A DNA stretch of 64,000 nucleotides from Leptospira sp. WS4.C2 (GCF_040833985.1 NZ_CP162139.1:868001-932000); one strand, 5' to 3'; shown: positions 7,110 through 16,986, counted from the stretch's first letter. Notes: generated by a model not told the origin, from the sequence alone. Program-made: numbers and translations.

Positions 7110-8083
7110 AATCGGACCGGTCCTTCTGGGAGTCCAGAAGGATCTCCCACTCTTTGAATCTCCCAAGAATCCAAAACATTTTTATCTTTTGTGTGCAGTG
7201 CTGGTCTTAGACTTAAGATAGAATTTCCTTTTTTATACAAAGAACGTCTTCCATAGAACCAACCACTGGTCTCTTCTGAATGAGTATTTTTTCCATACTT
7301 CCCACCCATTTCAAAACTTAGTTTTAAGTCATTAGCCAGTTTCGAAAACATACTAGGATCCATAGAAATTCCATGATCCGGTCCTTCTAAATTCCGATCC
7401 AATGTGAAATGTTTTTCGAAAACGACTGCACCTAATGCGCAAGCTACAGAAGATGCTAAGCTTCCATCGGAATGGTCGCTAAATCCTACTACATAGTCCG
7501 TTGTATCTAAGTAGAAAGGAATAGACTGAAGATTTACTTTATTTAAAGGTGTAGGATACATCGATACACAATGAAGTAAACAAACTTCCGTTTGGTTGTT
7601 TTGGAAAAACGAAATGGCTCTTGTTACTTCTTCTGGTAAAGCCGCCCCCGTGGATACAATCAATGGTTTTCCCGATTGGACCGTTTTTCTAAGTAAGGGG
7701 AGGTTGACAATGTCACCTGAGGCAATTTTTAAAACTGGAACATCCAGCCCACATAACAAATCTACTGCGGATTCACAGAGTGGAGTCGAAAAAAAATCAA
7801 GGCCTAAATCTAGAGCTGTTTTCTGAAATTCTTTGTGTTGGGTTTCACTTAATTCATATTGTTTAAAGATATCAAAAAGAAATTTGACTTCCGTGTTGGA
7901 GGAATCGATAAACTCTTCCGTTCTGTAGGTTTGGAATTTGACTGCATGAGCTCCGGACTCTTTTGCTTTGGCAATGGTTCGTTTGCCAATTTCTAAATCA
8001 GCATTGTGGTTTAGGCCAATTTCAGCCACCAAATATGGTTCTGACTTTCTAGTTAGAGTTTTTGATCCAATATTAAAATCCAA
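7091..8083 (-). CDS. NeuB-family (sialic-acid-type) synthase
   Basis: 330 residues. The TIM-barrel condensing domain of N-acetylneuraminate synthase is clear: YLVAEIGLNHN at the start, HAVKFQTYRTEEF, KIASGDI, STGAA, LLHCVSMYPTP, GFSDHSDGS and EKHFTLDR. The family condenses phosphoenolpyruvate with an amino sugar to make nonulosonic acids (sialic, legionaminic or pseudaminic) for surface glycans. The C-terminal SAF/antifreeze-like domain usually seen is reduced to about 50 divergent residues. It lies 30 nt downstream of feoB on the same strand, without other nonulosonate genes nearby, so an isolated or atypical role is possible. Which sugar is used cannot be told. Confidence 0.85.
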   Translation of the reverse strand: MDFNIGSKTLTRKSEPYLVAEIGLNHNADLEIGKRTIAKAKESGAHAVKFQTYRTEEFIDSSNTEVKFLFDIFKQYELSETQHKEFQKTALDLGLDFFSTPLCESAVDLLCGLDVPVLKIASGDIVNLPLLRKTVQSGKPLIVSTGAALPEEVTRAISFFQNNQTEVCLLHCVSMYPTPLNKVNLQSIPFYLDTTDYVVGFSDHSDGSLASSVACALGAVVFEKHFTLDRNLEGPDHGISMDPSMFSKLANDLKLSFEMGGKYGKNTHSEETSGWFYGRRSLYKKGNSILSLRPALHTKDKNVLDSWEIQRVGDPSGLPEGPVRLSPTSK

Positions 8084-8113
8084 GTTGCCCTCGTTTCCTT
8101 CATTGTCGGCAAA

Positions 8114-10183
8114 TTAAGAAAATCCTAAAATTTTTCCCAATTGGAAAATGAGAAAGGATGCGCTAATCGCAAGGATTGTCATATATAAAAACTGCACGAT
8201 TGGCCAAAAGATAGTTCCTGTTTCTTTTTTGGTGACGGCAAGGGTTGACATACATTGGCTTGCAAATGCAAAAAATACTAAAAGCGATAATCCAGAAAGT
8301 GGTGTCCAAACGAGACTCCCATCGGCTCTTGTTTCTGTGCGGAGTGTGGAACGTAAAGATTCACCTTCTTCATTGTCTTCAGATCCGTATAATACGGCTA
8401 AGGTGGACACCATCACTTCCCGGGCTGCAAAAGAGGTAAGGATAGAAATCCCAATTTTCCAATCAAAACCGAGTGGTTCAATGGCAGGTTCCATCACTAT
8501 CCCAATAGTTCCAATATAAGAACTTTCAATCGGACTTGTTTTCCATTCGTTATTTTTTCTCTCTGCGGGGAAATGGCTGAGAAACCAGAGAAGGACAGAA
8601 ATATACAAAATGATCTGACCTGCAGTGGATAAAAAAGATTTTACCTTTCCGTATACTGTGTGAAATAAACTTTTTATAGAAGGAACGTTGTATCTTGGAA
8701 GTTCCATAACAAAATAGGATGCGTCTTCTTTGAATACAGTTTTACGAAAGAGTAAAGCAAATCCAAAACTAGTCACCATTCCCAAAAAGAACATGGAGAA
8801 CAAAACAAATCCCTGGATATTAAAGATACCAAAAACAGGAGGAAAACTAAAAACTGTTCCAACAATTAAAATGTAAACAGGATACCTAGCTGAACACATT
8901 ACGAGTGGTGAAACCATTATCGTTGTAAAACGATCAGATTTGTTTTCGATAGTTCTTGTACCTAGGATGGCAGGAACGGCACAAGCAGCCGAGGATAGTA
9001 GAGGGATAAAAGATTTTCCAGAGAGCCCGAATTTTCCCATAATACGATCCATTAAAAAACTAGCGCGTGCTAAATATCCCGATTCTTCTAGAATCCCAAT
9101 GAATAAAAAAAGAAGAGCAATCTGAGGAATAAAAACAATCACACTTCCCACACCGCCAATAATTCCTTCAGTGACCAATGATCTAAGAAGGCCTTCTGCA
9201 AGAAATGATTCCACAAATGATTGTAAGTTTGTGATCCCTGATTCAATTAAATCCATCGGGAGTTCGGCAAAACTAAATAAACTCTGAAAAAGAGCTCCCA
9301 TCAAAAGAAAAAAACAAACAAACCCTAAAACTGGATGTAATAGAATTCGGTCCAAGGTCTCTTCCCAACTACCAGAAACGGATTTTGGGTAAGTGATCAC
9401 ATCAGCCAAAACTTTTTTAATCAGGAAGGAACGATAGATCATTTCTTCTTGGTAATAAAAGTTATACCCTTTCCCCTCCACAGCAGATCGTAACCAGTTT
9501 TTTGTTTCTTCTGGAAACTTGGTGAAGTAACGTTCTTCACTCAGATGAGGGTCTTTGTTTAAATACTTCAAAGATTGAGATAAGAAGAATTCTGCTTCGT
9601 TAGTTGTAATACCTAGCTTTTGTTTTGCGGAGATTAAAAAAGACTCTTCTTTTGTTCCCCAAGTCCATAAACGGGGACGTTTTTGAAAAGCATTTGGGTT
9701 TTTAAGAACTTCTTTTAGGGTATCGATTCCTTCTCCTGATTTTGCATTTACTAAAATAAACTGGAGTCCGATGGATTTTTTGAGTTTTTCTAAATCGAGT
9801 TGGATCCTTTTTTTTTCCAAAACATCTTTCATCGTAAGGACCACAAGTGTGGGAACACCCATATCAATGATTTGAAGTAAAAACTGAAGGCCCCGCTCTA
9901 AGTTTAAGGCATCCAAAACGTAAATGACTTGTTCATCTGGTTTTCTGGACAGTAACACTTCGTAGGCGATTTTTTTGTCTTCTGCAATCCCACCAAGACC
10001 GTAGGTACCCGGTAAGTCGGTAATGATCCATTCGGATTCTTCTAAACTAAAGATTCCTTCCCGTTTTTCTACAGTGACTCCGCTGAAGTTTCCAGTTTTT
10101 TGTTTTAGGCCGGTGAGTTGGTTAAAGAGTGTTGATTTCCCACAATTGGGATTACCAACTAAGTAAATTCGGTTTTCTTTCAT
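8114..10183 (-). CDS. feoB: Ferrous iron transport protein B
   Basis: Inner-membrane Fe(II) uptake protein, 689 residues. The N-terminal GTPase domain shows G1 GNPNCGKST (10-18), DLPGTYG as G3 and TMKD in place of the usual NxxD-type G4. A helical insert spans roughly 165-260. The membrane part follows, with paired Gate motifs (GGVGSVIVFIPQI; later AARE) and a Cys in SSAACAVPA that is conserved in many FeoB proteins. It is somewhat shorter than E. coli FeoB (773). The start overlaps the feoA stop by 4 nt, so the two are coupled. No Fur box was evident, and the likely promoter is upstream of the UbiB-like gene. Confidence 0.95.
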   Translation of the reverse strand: MKENRIYLVGNPNCGKSTLFNQLTGLKQKTGNFSGVTVEKREGIFSLEESEWIITDLPGTYGLGGIAEDKKIAYEVLLSRKPDEQVIYVLDALNLERGLQFLLQIIDMGVPTLVVLTMKDVLEKKRIQLDLEKLKKSIGLQFILVNAKSGEGIDTLKEVLKNPNAFQKRPRLWTWGTKEESFLISAKQKLGITTNEAEFFLSQSLKYLNKDPHLSEERYFTKFPEETKNWLRSAVEGKGYNFYYQEEMIYRSFLIKKVLADVITYPKSVSGSWEETLDRILLHPVLGFVCFFLLMGALFQSLFSFAELPMDLIESGITNLQSFVESFLAEGLLRSLVTEGIIGGVGSVIVFIPQIALLFLFIGILEESGYLARASFLMDRIMGKFGLSGKSFIPLLSSAACAVPAILGTRTIENKSDRFTTIMVSPLVMCSARYPVYILIVGTVFSFPPVFGIFNIQGFVLFSMFFLGMVTSFGFALLFRKTVFKEDASYFVMELPRYNVPSIKSLFHTVYGKVKSFLSTAGQIILYISVLLWFLSHFPAERKNNEWKTSPIESSYIGTIGIVMEPAIEPLGFDWKIGISILTSFAAREVMVSTLAVLYGSEDNEEGESLRSTLRTETRADGSLVWTPLSGLSLLVFFAFASQCMSTLAVTKKETGTIFWPIVQFLYMTILAISASFLIFQLGKILGFS

Positions 10184-10419
10184 GTTTGTTTTAATTTAAT
10201 TTCTATCGCATTCCCGTCGTTAATCCGTAGAGCAATTGTGGTCCCACTTAAACTACAGATCATTTTCCCGAGTATTTGAGATTTATCTTTTAATGTTATT
10301 TCTGCACCTGGGAAAAAACCGAGTTCTAATAATTCGGTTAACATAGGTTTTGGAAGTTTTTCGGAATCTAAGGAAACGATTTCTGCAATTTCGCCAATTT
10401 TTAAATCTTGAATTGTCAT
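10180..10419 (-). CDS. feoA: Ferrous iron transport protein A
   Basis: A 79-residue SH3-like cytoplasmic protein of typical FeoA length, with LGFFPGAEITL in the middle and IALRINDGNAIEI near the end. It is thought to bind and modulate the GTPase domain of FeoB. It ends inside the start of feoB (4-nt overlap) and begins 9 nt after the stop of the UbiB-like gene, so it appears to be the second gene of the run. Confidence 0.92.
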   Translation of the reverse strand: MTIQDLKIGEIAEIVSLDSEKLPKPMLTELLELGFFPGAEITLKDKSQILGKMICSLSGTTIALRINDGNAIEIKLKQT

Positions 10420-10428
10420 TTGTTTTGT

Positions 10429-11727
10429 TTATGAGATTGCAAATTTCTGTGAGTCTCGGAAAAGGTTGATTTCAGGAGCCATAGATTTTACATAGCGATC
10501 AAAGTATAACATTTGTTTCATGAGGAGTGCAAATTCTCTAGGAATTTTTAATCCATTTTTTTCGGCAATTTCCTTCATGTCATACATGATTCGGTTGACC
10601 CTAGATTCGTCAAACATCTCATTATCAGTTAAATGTACATAGACTGATTCTAATTCATTAAAAACTGCATCTAATTCTTTTGCAAGGAGGGTCGGATTCA
10701 CTCCGCTATCAGTCGAATCCATTTCAACCAAACCTTGAGCAACTAACGTAGGTTCACCAATTCCAATTCCTTGAGTAAATAACATAAGCCCCTTCCAAAT
10801 TTTGGGAGAGATCCTGCCCACAATGCCGAAATCAATGAAACCTATGGTTCCATCTTTTAGGATCATCAAGTTCCCTGCATGGACATCAGCATGAAAAAAT
10901 CCTTGGTTAGATAAAGAAGAGAACCAAATCTCCAAAGCATCACTTAAAACCTTTCTTGGATTGTTTGTGAACTTGCGAAGGCCAACTTCATCGGTAATGG
11001 GAACACCATAGAATCGTTCCATGGTCAAAACTTTTTTAGAAGAAAGTGTATGGTAAACTCTCGGAACTCTTGCTCTTGATTCTTTTACTCGTAATAAGTA
11101 TTCTTCAAACTCTTCTATATTCTTTGCTTCTTGAATAAAGTCGATTTCTTGTAATATAGAAATTTGGAATTCATCGAACATAGCAGTGAGTCCAGATTTT
11201 TTAAATTCAGGAGCAATGAACTCTAAAATTTTTGTAAGGATACCTAAAATCTGCATGTCGGTTTTTAAAGTTAGGTGGACATCTGGCCTTTGGACTTTGA
11301 CCACCACATCAAGCCCTTCTTTGGTTACGGCGGCATGGACCTGAGCAATGGAAGCTGAGGCCAGAGGAGATTCTTCAAAACTATGGAATAACGATTCCAG
11401 TTTCCCACCCAATTCTCGTTCTACGGAGGAACGGATATCCCTGAATGCGACGGGGCGGACGGAGTCCAAACAGGCCTGCATTTCCTCCACATATTCCTTG
11501 GGAAAGAGGGAAGGGGCACTGGCAATGAACTGACCTAATTTGATATAGGTGGCTCCGAGATTAGAAAAAGCTTCTCTTAGGGTGATGGCGATTTCTCTGT
11601 GGTTGGGTTCTCCCTTTGCCAGCTGGGTGAGAATCCCAATTGCCTTGGAGGTGAACACGAAACTGGAATGGGCGACTCGAAGGCTTGATTGCCAACCAAA
11701 AGAAACTAGTTCAGAAAGGGAATCCAT
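10429..11727 (-). CDS. ABC1/UbiB (ADCK-like) family atypical kinase
   Basis: 432 residues. Hallmarks of the UbiB family: KLGQ at 63-66 (KxGQ motif), the alanine-rich nucleotide loop SASIAQVH, KVQRPDV with the conserved Lys, HADVHAGNL (catalytic loop) and IDFGIVG (metal-binding DFG). Members support isoprenoid-quinone metabolism, probably through ATPase activity at the membrane. It is shorter than E. coli UbiB and lacks the two C-terminal membrane helices, so it may be a soluble ADCK-type member. It leads the minus-strand run with feoA, feoB and the NeuB-like gene and is divergent from the XPB-domain gene. Confidence 0.88.
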   Translation of the reverse strand: MDSLSELVSFGWQSSLRVAHSSFVFTSKAIGILTQLAKGEPNHREIAITLREAFSNLGATYIKLGQFIASAPSLFPKEYVEEMQACLDSVRPVAFRDIRSSVERELGGKLESLFHSFEESPLASASIAQVHAAVTKEGLDVVVKVQRPDVHLTLKTDMQILGILTKILEFIAPEFKKSGLTAMFDEFQISILQEIDFIQEAKNIEEFEEYLLRVKESRARVPRVYHTLSSKKVLTMERFYGVPITDEVGLRKFTNNPRKVLSDALEIWFSSLSNQGFFHADVHAGNLMILKDGTIGFIDFGIVGRISPKIWKGLMLFTQGIGIGEPTLVAQGLVEMDSTDSGVNPTLLAKELDAVFNELESVYVHLTDNEMFDESRVNRIMYDMKEIAEKNGLKIPREFALLMKQMLYFDRYVKSMAPEINLFRDSQKFAIS

Positions 11728-11736
11728 ACGCCCTAA

Positions 11737-11819
11737 TTTGAGACCTAAATCGGGATTGGAAACGAGAAAATACCCTTCGCTTCTACAATTGAAATAGAGT
11801 TGCAGGAATAGGTCTCAAA
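11737..11819. promoter_or_regulatory. Widely spaced 11-bp inverted repeat in a divergent promoter region
   Basis: TTTGAGACCTA at 11737-11747 and its exact complement at 11809-11819 are separated by 61 nt. They lie between the start of the UbiB/Feo run (11727, minus) and the XPB-domain gene (11843, plus), near both start codons. The arms could be paired operator half-sites. Confidence 0.4.
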
Positions 11820-11842
11820 CAAAAACTTATCAAATCGCACCC

Positions 11843-13843
11843 ATGAGCCAAGAAACCGTCCTGTACCAAGAGTTAGAGAAACTCGATCTCAACGAGATCA
11901 AAAAAATCGCAAGCCTTTGGAACATCCAAAAGATCCCGGGAAAGGACAAAAAATCGACAATTTTGGGCCTCATGGAGACTTTCCAGAACGAGTTTTACCT
12001 AAAAGGGATCCTGGAAAAGTTCACTCCCTTACAAGTCAATATTCTAACATCCATTTTAAAGAACAAAGGGGTAATGACTCTCGGAGAGATTTCGAGAAAG
12101 GTCAACATTCCACCTATCAACGTGGAGATGGAACTCAACGTTCTTCGCAAATACTACCTTCTTTACCAAAGAAAGAATCGCGAACGCCTAACAAACAATT
12201 TAGACAAATACCATACTTATGATGAGTACTTAAAACTCATAAAGGTAGAGACAAATCCTAAAGGTGAGAAGTTCAAATTCTCGATTGAGAAGTCTTTACA
12301 CAAAGCAACTCTTGCAGAACTTCCAGAAGAATGGAAAACAGCAGTTGGCGTCAAAAAAGGCGAACACATTGAAACATTCTTACAGGATGCACTCGCGACA
12401 GAATTCCTTCAAAAGTTAATTGATGAACTTTCTGATTTTGACAAAGATGTTCTCCATCAAATTTACATTCATGGTGGTGTGATTGAAGCGGATACGATCC
12501 GTAACTACATCACTGTGAACCGAGGCAGGTTTGAACAAACCATTCCTCATCTAACATCTCTTTATCTTGTACGTGATTTATATTATGTAGAAGATAAATT
12601 CATTCGGGTCATTGTCATCCCGAAAGAGATTTTAGATCATTTGCAGTTTTCTCCTATTTTACCTCCGGTAAAAAAAGGCACGCGAGTTCGTCAGGAAAAA
12701 ATTTCTGCCAATGGTCTTGATTTTTTCTTAAACGTAAAAAAACTCATTTCTTATATTTCGCGTAAAGGTTTGAATCTTGCGAAATCAGGAAAAATCAAAC
12801 AAGCGGATCATAAAAGAACGGAAACAGAACTTTTATCTCCTGATATTGAAATTTTCCCTGAAAAGAGCCAGGTTTACCAAATTGAACTCATACTGCCTAT
12901 CTTAAAACTTTTGGGTTATGTAGATATCAAAGGTGAGAATGTGATTCTTGTTCAAGATACAGATGAATTTCTAAAGAAAGATATCTTTGAAATCATGAAA
13001 CTTGTCATTCATGAAGTCAATGAAGCAAGAACTCGTCGCCTCAATCCTGCAGAAGTATTTACAGCAACCGAAGTTCCGTTTTATGAAAAAGGAATTTTGG
13101 ATAAAACTGTAAAACTCATCATGGCCCATGGAAAGATCAACACTTCAGTTATTTTTTCTCATATCATTCGTGACCATTTGGTTTTTTCTCCTACCTTCCA
13201 AATCAAAACCTATGAAGAGGATTTGGCTGATCTACGAAAAGAAATCATCTCCGCAATTTTTTACTTACAACTGTTTGGCCTCATTGAAGTGGAATACCCA
13301 CAACGAAATCTTAGCCTCTCGGAACTTGGTGCTCATTACTTCAACCACGAAGCCCTTGTTACAGTAACAGAAAAAGGTGGAATCACCATTAACCCTGACT
13401 TCTCGATCATTGCTTTCCCTGATCGAGTGTCTTTACATGGAATTCATTTACTAAAAGCATTCTGTGAATTAAAAGATTATGACAGAGTGTATACTTTTTT
13501 ACTTACCAAAGATAGTTTCCAATTAGGTATCCTACTTGGGTACGACAAAGAAACTTTCATTCATTTCTTACGAGAATCATCTAAAGCGGAATTGGCACAA
13601 AACTTACTCTTCTTACTGGATGATTGGGGCAATAACTTACCAATCGTAACCATTACAGAAGACTCGGTTCTTCTTCGAACTAAAGACTCGCAAGTGATGG
13701 AACTTCTTCTCGGTCAAATCAAAGGGAAGAAGTTTGTATTGGAAGAAGTGAGTCCAACAGGCATTATCATTGAGAAATCAAAGGTGATGGAAGTGATAGC
13801 CATCGCAGAAAAATTAAACATGATCATCCGATTGAATCGGTAG
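11843..13843 (+). CDS. XPB/Helicase_C_3-like domain protein without helicase motifs
   Basis: 666 residues, cytoplasmic, no Walker motifs. Residues about 510-640 look like the domain found N-terminal to XPB helicases (Helicase_C_3). The order is [12 protein letters not shown], a leucine-rich helix, [38 protein letters not shown], a beta segment VLLRTKD and the closing strand [13 protein letters not shown]. Earlier regions (about 55-115, 190-270) look like winged-helix modules, for example [22 protein letters not shown]. This suggests a DNA-binding or repair accessory protein or a regulator, but it is inferred from remote similarity only. It stands alone, divergent from the UbiB-Feo run, and ends at a strong terminator. 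Confidence 0.65.
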   Translation: MSQETVLYQELEKLDLNEIKKIASLWNIQKIPGKDKKSTILGLMETFQNEFYLKGILEKFTPLQVNILTSILKNKGVMTLGEISRKVNIPPINVEMELNVLRKYYLLYQRKNRERLTNNLDKYHTYDEYLKLIKVETNPKGEKFKFSIEKSLHKATLAELPEEWKTAVGVKKGEHIETFLQDALATEFLQKLIDELSDFDKDVLHQIYIHGGVIEADTIRNYITVNRGRFEQTIPHLTSLYLVRDLYYVEDKFIRVIVIPKEILDHLQFSPILPPVKKGTRVRQEKISANGLDFFLNVKKLISYISRKGLNLAKSGKIKQADHKRTETELLSPDIEIFPEKSQVYQIELILPILKLLGYVDIKGENVILVQDTDEFLKKDIFEIMKLVIHEVNEARTRRLNPAEVFTATEVPFYEKGILDKTVKLIMAHGKINTSVIFSHIIRDHLVFSPTFQIKTYEEDLADLRKEIISAIFYLQLFGLIEVEYPQRNLSLSELGAHYFNHEALVTVTEKGGITINPDFSIIAFPDRVSLHGIHLLKAFCELKDYDRVYTFLLTKDSFQLGILLGYDKETFIHFLRESSKAELAQNLLFLLDDWGNNLPIVTITEDSVLLRTKDSQVMELLLGQIKGKKFVLEEVSPTGIIIEKSKVMEVIAIAEKLNMIIRLNR

Positions 13844-13866
13844 GTTTTAAAAACATCCTTTAAATG

Positions 13867-13899
13867 AAAAAAGACCAACAGATGTTGGTCTTTTTTTTT
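13867..13899. terminator. Bidirectional rho-independent terminator
   Basis: The arms AAAAAAGACCAAC (13867-13879) and their complement (13884-13896) flank a 4-nt loop, with A- and T-runs on the two sides. It can end both the XPB-domain gene (plus) and the 98-residue gene (minus). Confidence 0.88.
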
Positions 13900-13928
13900 G
13901 GATACGTATCGGTCCGAAAGAACGTGGC

Positions 13929-14225
13929 TTATTTTTTTTCGCCAACCGTAAGTTCTGGATCTGTGACTTTGATTTTGTTTTTAAAATCCCATTTGCGAAA
14001 GGGAGAAACTGCATCCAAACGTTCTTGGGTAACAAAGAATAACCTTTCACCGTATTTAATAAGCCCACCTTTATAATAAGCATACTTTGTTTTGTGGTCT
14101 ACCATTCCCACTTCCACGACCTTATTCCAATCTTCGCAGGTTTTCAAAGAAGGTACCTTTCGGAGATACAATTCCTTAATAGAGTTTTCTTTCACTGCAT
14201 CGCGAAGTATTTTTTCCCATTCCAT
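13929..14225 (-). CDS. Hypothetical protein, 98 residues
   Basis: Not recognised. A small soluble protein with a helical N terminus and a central part rich in Tyr, Lys and Gly (HKTKYAYYKGG), suggesting a short beta-rich domain. No signal peptide or membrane segment. It is the last gene of a minus-strand run (lif, lnt, this gene), 25 nt after the lnt stop, and ends just before a bidirectional terminator. Confidence 0.6.
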   Translation of the reverse strand: MEWEKILRDAVKENSIKELYLRKVPSLKTCEDWNKVVEVGMVDHKTKYAYYKGGLIKYGERLFFVTQERLDAVSPFRKWDFKNKIKVTDPELTVGEKK

Positions 14226-14250
14226 ATTCGAATAGCCTTTCTTTCCTTAC

Positions 14251-15873
14251 CTAAATTTCAATTTCATTTTTCTTTTTATTCGGAAGTATCCGAGGTGGAC
14301 TACGGAAAAATACAAAAAATAGAAGAAAAATGACCACGATTCGCCAAGGACTCGGTCCGAATTTCAGGAAGGGAGTGCTTCTTTCCTTTAAGACTACCGG
14401 TAAATCCAAATACCCAATGGCTTTTTGGAATGTTTGTAATTCACCCATCATCTCTCTTCCCCATGGATCATAGGCCGTGGTGAGACCGGTGACTGCTACG
14501 CGGACAACGGGCCTTCCTGATTCGATCGAACGAAGCCTTCCTGCTCCCGCATGTTGTTTGGTTTCTGTTTGGCTTTCAAACCAAGAGTCATTAGTGAGAT
14601 TGAGAATGAATTCCGATGGAGAGTGTACTATCATCTGACGAACCAAATCAGGATAAAGGACTTCATAACAAATGAGAGGACTGAATGTAACAGTCTCGCC
14701 TGTTTTGGTTTGGAAGCCCAAAGCATCTGTTAGTTTTCCTGGAACATGGTGACTTGTCTCGGGGAATAGGGAACGGAGCCAAGGAATTTGTTTTTCTCCA
14801 GGCAAATACTCTCCAAATGGGAGGAGGGTTTGTTTGTATCTTCGTTCTGACACCATAGAGATGGGATGAAGTAGGGTGAGCGAATTTCTGGATCCTTCGT
14901 CTGAGACCAGTTCATTAAAAACAAGAGGCGTATTACTGAGACGAACTAAACTTTCGGTGACATCCGTAAAACTTTTGCTATATGTTGATCCGGAATCCTT
15001 GGAATCTAGGGTTCCAAGAAATGGAATGGCAGATTCAGGCATCACGAGTAAATCTATTGGTTTGGGAGAATTGCTGATGGCTTCTAGGCCAATATCATAA
15101 ACGGATTGGATGGTTTTTGTCATCCACAACTGGTTCTCCTGAACTTCCCTTTTCGCATATTCTGTGTTTGGTTGTAGTAAAGCCAAATGAAGGGTTGGGC
15201 CTTGCGGGATGGTTTCTGCAAGAAAGTATAAGTTGATTGCAAAAAAACAAACAATAGGAAGAAGAAATAGGCTATAACTACGGATACCTTTTTCAGATTT
15301 TAGAATCATCAGATAAATAAGTGAAGCAGATATAACCGAAACAAACCCCAAAACCTCTGTTCCTAGTCTTGCCATCTGCCGCCAAAGGATATTGTTTCGA
15401 AATAAATCCCCCCAATACACAGGAAAAATCATCGGACAAATCCAATCGGAGATTAAAAAAAGAGAGGGAAGAACAAACAAAAGGAAATAGGTTTCTTTGA
15501 TGTTTCGTAACCTGGTGAGGTAGACTGAACCGAAAAAAATAATCCCTACCTTATAAAAAGAAACGAGAGCATACACTAAAAAAAGCAGAGAGGAAATGAC
15601 AACTCCATGCCCCGAAATATTCCGAATGGCATTCCAAATCCAAAAGAAACTGGAAAGAGTCACAAGACTGGAGAAAAGAAGAGTTGCCGCGAAAGTTTGT
15701 TTCCAACCTGAAGTGATCGTAAGTTGTTTGGTAAAATAAAGAAGTAGAAAGATACAAAGAAACCCTGCGGAAGTGAATCCGAAGGGTTCGAGTGCCAGAG
15801 CAAAAAGAATAGCAACTGGTATCAGTAATAGAAGTGGATACTTAATTTGCGGAATTTTTGAGTGAATTCTCAT
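14251..15873 (-). CDS. lnt: Apolipoprotein N-acyltransferase
   Basis: Inner-membrane enzyme that adds the third acyl chain to the N-terminal cysteine of lipoproteins, which fits the many lipoproteins of this organism. 540 residues: about six to eight N-terminal membrane helices (residues 12-230), then a nitrilase-like periplasmic domain. The Glu-Lys-Cys triad is visible in LVMPESAIPF, RRYKQTLLPFGEYLPG and PLICYEVLYPD, with LTNDSWF and HAGAGRLRSIESGRPVVR behind it. A last membrane helix lies near 505-525. The ATG at 15873 lies 32 nt inside the end of the lipase foldase gene, so the two are translationally coupled. Confidence 0.93.
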   Translation of the reverse strand: MRIHSKIPQIKYPLLLLIPVAILFALALEPFGFTSAGFLCIFLLLYFTKQLTITSGWKQTFAATLLFSSLVTLSSFFWIWNAIRNISGHGVVISSLLFLVYALVSFYKVGIIFFGSVYLTRLRNIKETYFLLFVLPSLFLISDWICPMIFPVYWGDLFRNNILWRQMARLGTEVLGFVSVISASLIYLMILKSEKGIRSYSLFLLPIVCFFAINLYFLAETIPQGPTLHLALLQPNTEYAKREVQENQLWMTKTIQSVYDIGLEAISNSPKPIDLLVMPESAIPFLGTLDSKDSGSTYSKSFTDVTESLVRLSNTPLVFNELVSDEGSRNSLTLLHPISMVSERRYKQTLLPFGEYLPGEKQIPWLRSLFPETSHHVPGKLTDALGFQTKTGETVTFSPLICYEVLYPDLVRQMIVHSPSEFILNLTNDSWFESQTETKQHAGAGRLRSIESGRPVVRVAVTGLTTAYDPWGREMMGELQTFQKAIGYLDLPVVLKERSTPFLKFGPSPWRIVVIFLLFFVFFRSPPRILPNKKKNEIEI

Positions 15874-16891
15874 ATTCCATTCTTCTTGAATATTCCTCTG
15901 CCAATTCCTTACTGCCTAGGGTTTGGATTCTCAGTTCCATTAATTTTTTTTCGCGTTCTGATTCTGAAAGATTAGGATAAGTTTTTAATAAGTTTTTTTC
16001 TTCTGTTTGCAGTTTGGAAATTTTTTCCTCTTCTTCTTTCATTTCTTTCAAAACTTTTTCCATCCGATCGTTTCCGTCTTTACCAAAATAACGAATTCGA
16101 ACTTCTTTTTCTTTTGCCTCTCTCTCGGAACCAGATAACTTAGAGAGTTCGTTTTGTCTTAGATCCATTTCTGTTTCAAACTTATCAAACTTAGGTTCTC
16201 TGGCAGCCACTGCATTGTAAAAGGATCCAAAGGATTTTTTACGGTAGTCTTCGTATAAACGAATCCTTTCGTCTGCTTTTAAGTTTTTGGTTTCGTCTAG
16301 GAAATTCTTTCGATTAAAACTAAAATCCGCAGTGGCTTCTTCGAGACCGAAGATAAGTTCTGCGTCTTCTTTGGCAAAATACTTCCTTCTGAGTTGTTTG
16401 ATTTGTTCGTAGCGTTCTTGATTTGTGTATGATTTGCTTGATGGATCTAATTGAACCATAGCTTCTTCATACTTTAAATAATTGGATAACATACCAATCA
16501 ATCGTTTGGCCTCTTCTCCATTATATTCATTTTGAATGAAGGCTTTGATGTATTCATGACATTGTTCGCGAGTGCTTCCTTCGGGACATTGCCTACGTAA
16601 GTTCCAAAGTTCTGAAATAAAATTTAACTCTCCTGATTTGGCACGGGTGAGGATTTCCTCGAAACGTAAAAACTGCCCGTCAGCGGTAAAGATGGTCTTT
16701 GCTGATTCTAGATAAAATGGATCCACTGAGAATCCATCACTTTGTGTGCGAAAGTAAGATTCTGCTTTGTCATTGGGATTTTCATCGTTTGTAGTTTCCA
16801 TTGGGTTCGAACTAAAGATGCGAAAGGCAATGTATACAAGGAGTAAGGCTCCAATGCCGTAACTAAGGTAACGTAAATTTTTAACATTCAT
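15842..16891 (-). CDS. Lipase foldase (Lif/LifO-like steric chaperone)
   Basis: 349 residues from the ATG at 16891. An N-terminal membrane anchor (about 6-24) is followed by a long, highly charged helical domain. The segment from about 150 to 220 (QLRRKYFAKEDAELIFGLEE, then a helix with LKADERIRLYEDYRKKSF) matches the helical part of lipase-specific foldases, as do the repeated LRxxxxG-like units near the end. Foldases are anchored in the inner membrane and fold secreted lipases in the periplasm. The classical RxxFDY motif is not clearly kept (FLRFEEIL is nearest). The cognate lipase gene is directly upstream, but a strong terminator lies between them. The frame could be extended to a TTG at 16948, but that runs through the terminator hairpin. 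Confidence 0.75.
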   Translation of the reverse strand: MNVKNLRYLSYGIGALLLVYIAFRIFSSNPMETTNDENPNDKAESYFRTQSDGFSVDPFYLESAKTIFTADGQFLRFEEILTRAKSGELNFISELWNLRRQCPEGSTREQCHEYIKAFIQNEYNGEEAKRLIGMLSNYLKYEEAMVQLDPSSKSYTNQERYEQIKQLRRKYFAKEDAELIFGLEEATADFSFNRKNFLDETKNLKADERIRLYEDYRKKSFGSFYNAVAAREPKFDKFETEMDLRQNELSKLSGSEREAKEKEVRIRYFGKDGNDRMEKVLKEMKEEEEKISKLQTEEKNLLKTYPNLSESEREKKLMELRIQTLGSKELAEEYSRRMEYENSLKNSAN

Positions 16892-16933
16892 GGGAGTTGG
16901 TATCGTAGTAAAGGATGGATTGAAACTTCTGCA

Positions 16934-16966
16934 AACAAAAAAACCCAAGCGAGTGCTTGGGTTTTT
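16934..16966 (-). terminator. Rho-independent terminator between lipase and foldase genes
   Basis: On the minus strand a 12-bp stem (arms 16955-16966 and 16939-16950) with a 4-nt loop is followed by a T-run interrupted by a single G (complement of 16934-16943). It lies 21 nt after the lipase stop and 48 nt before the foldase start, so it should limit read-through from lipase to foldase. Confidence 0.85.
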
Positions 16967-16986
16967 CGAAAAAACTTCGGAAATAC

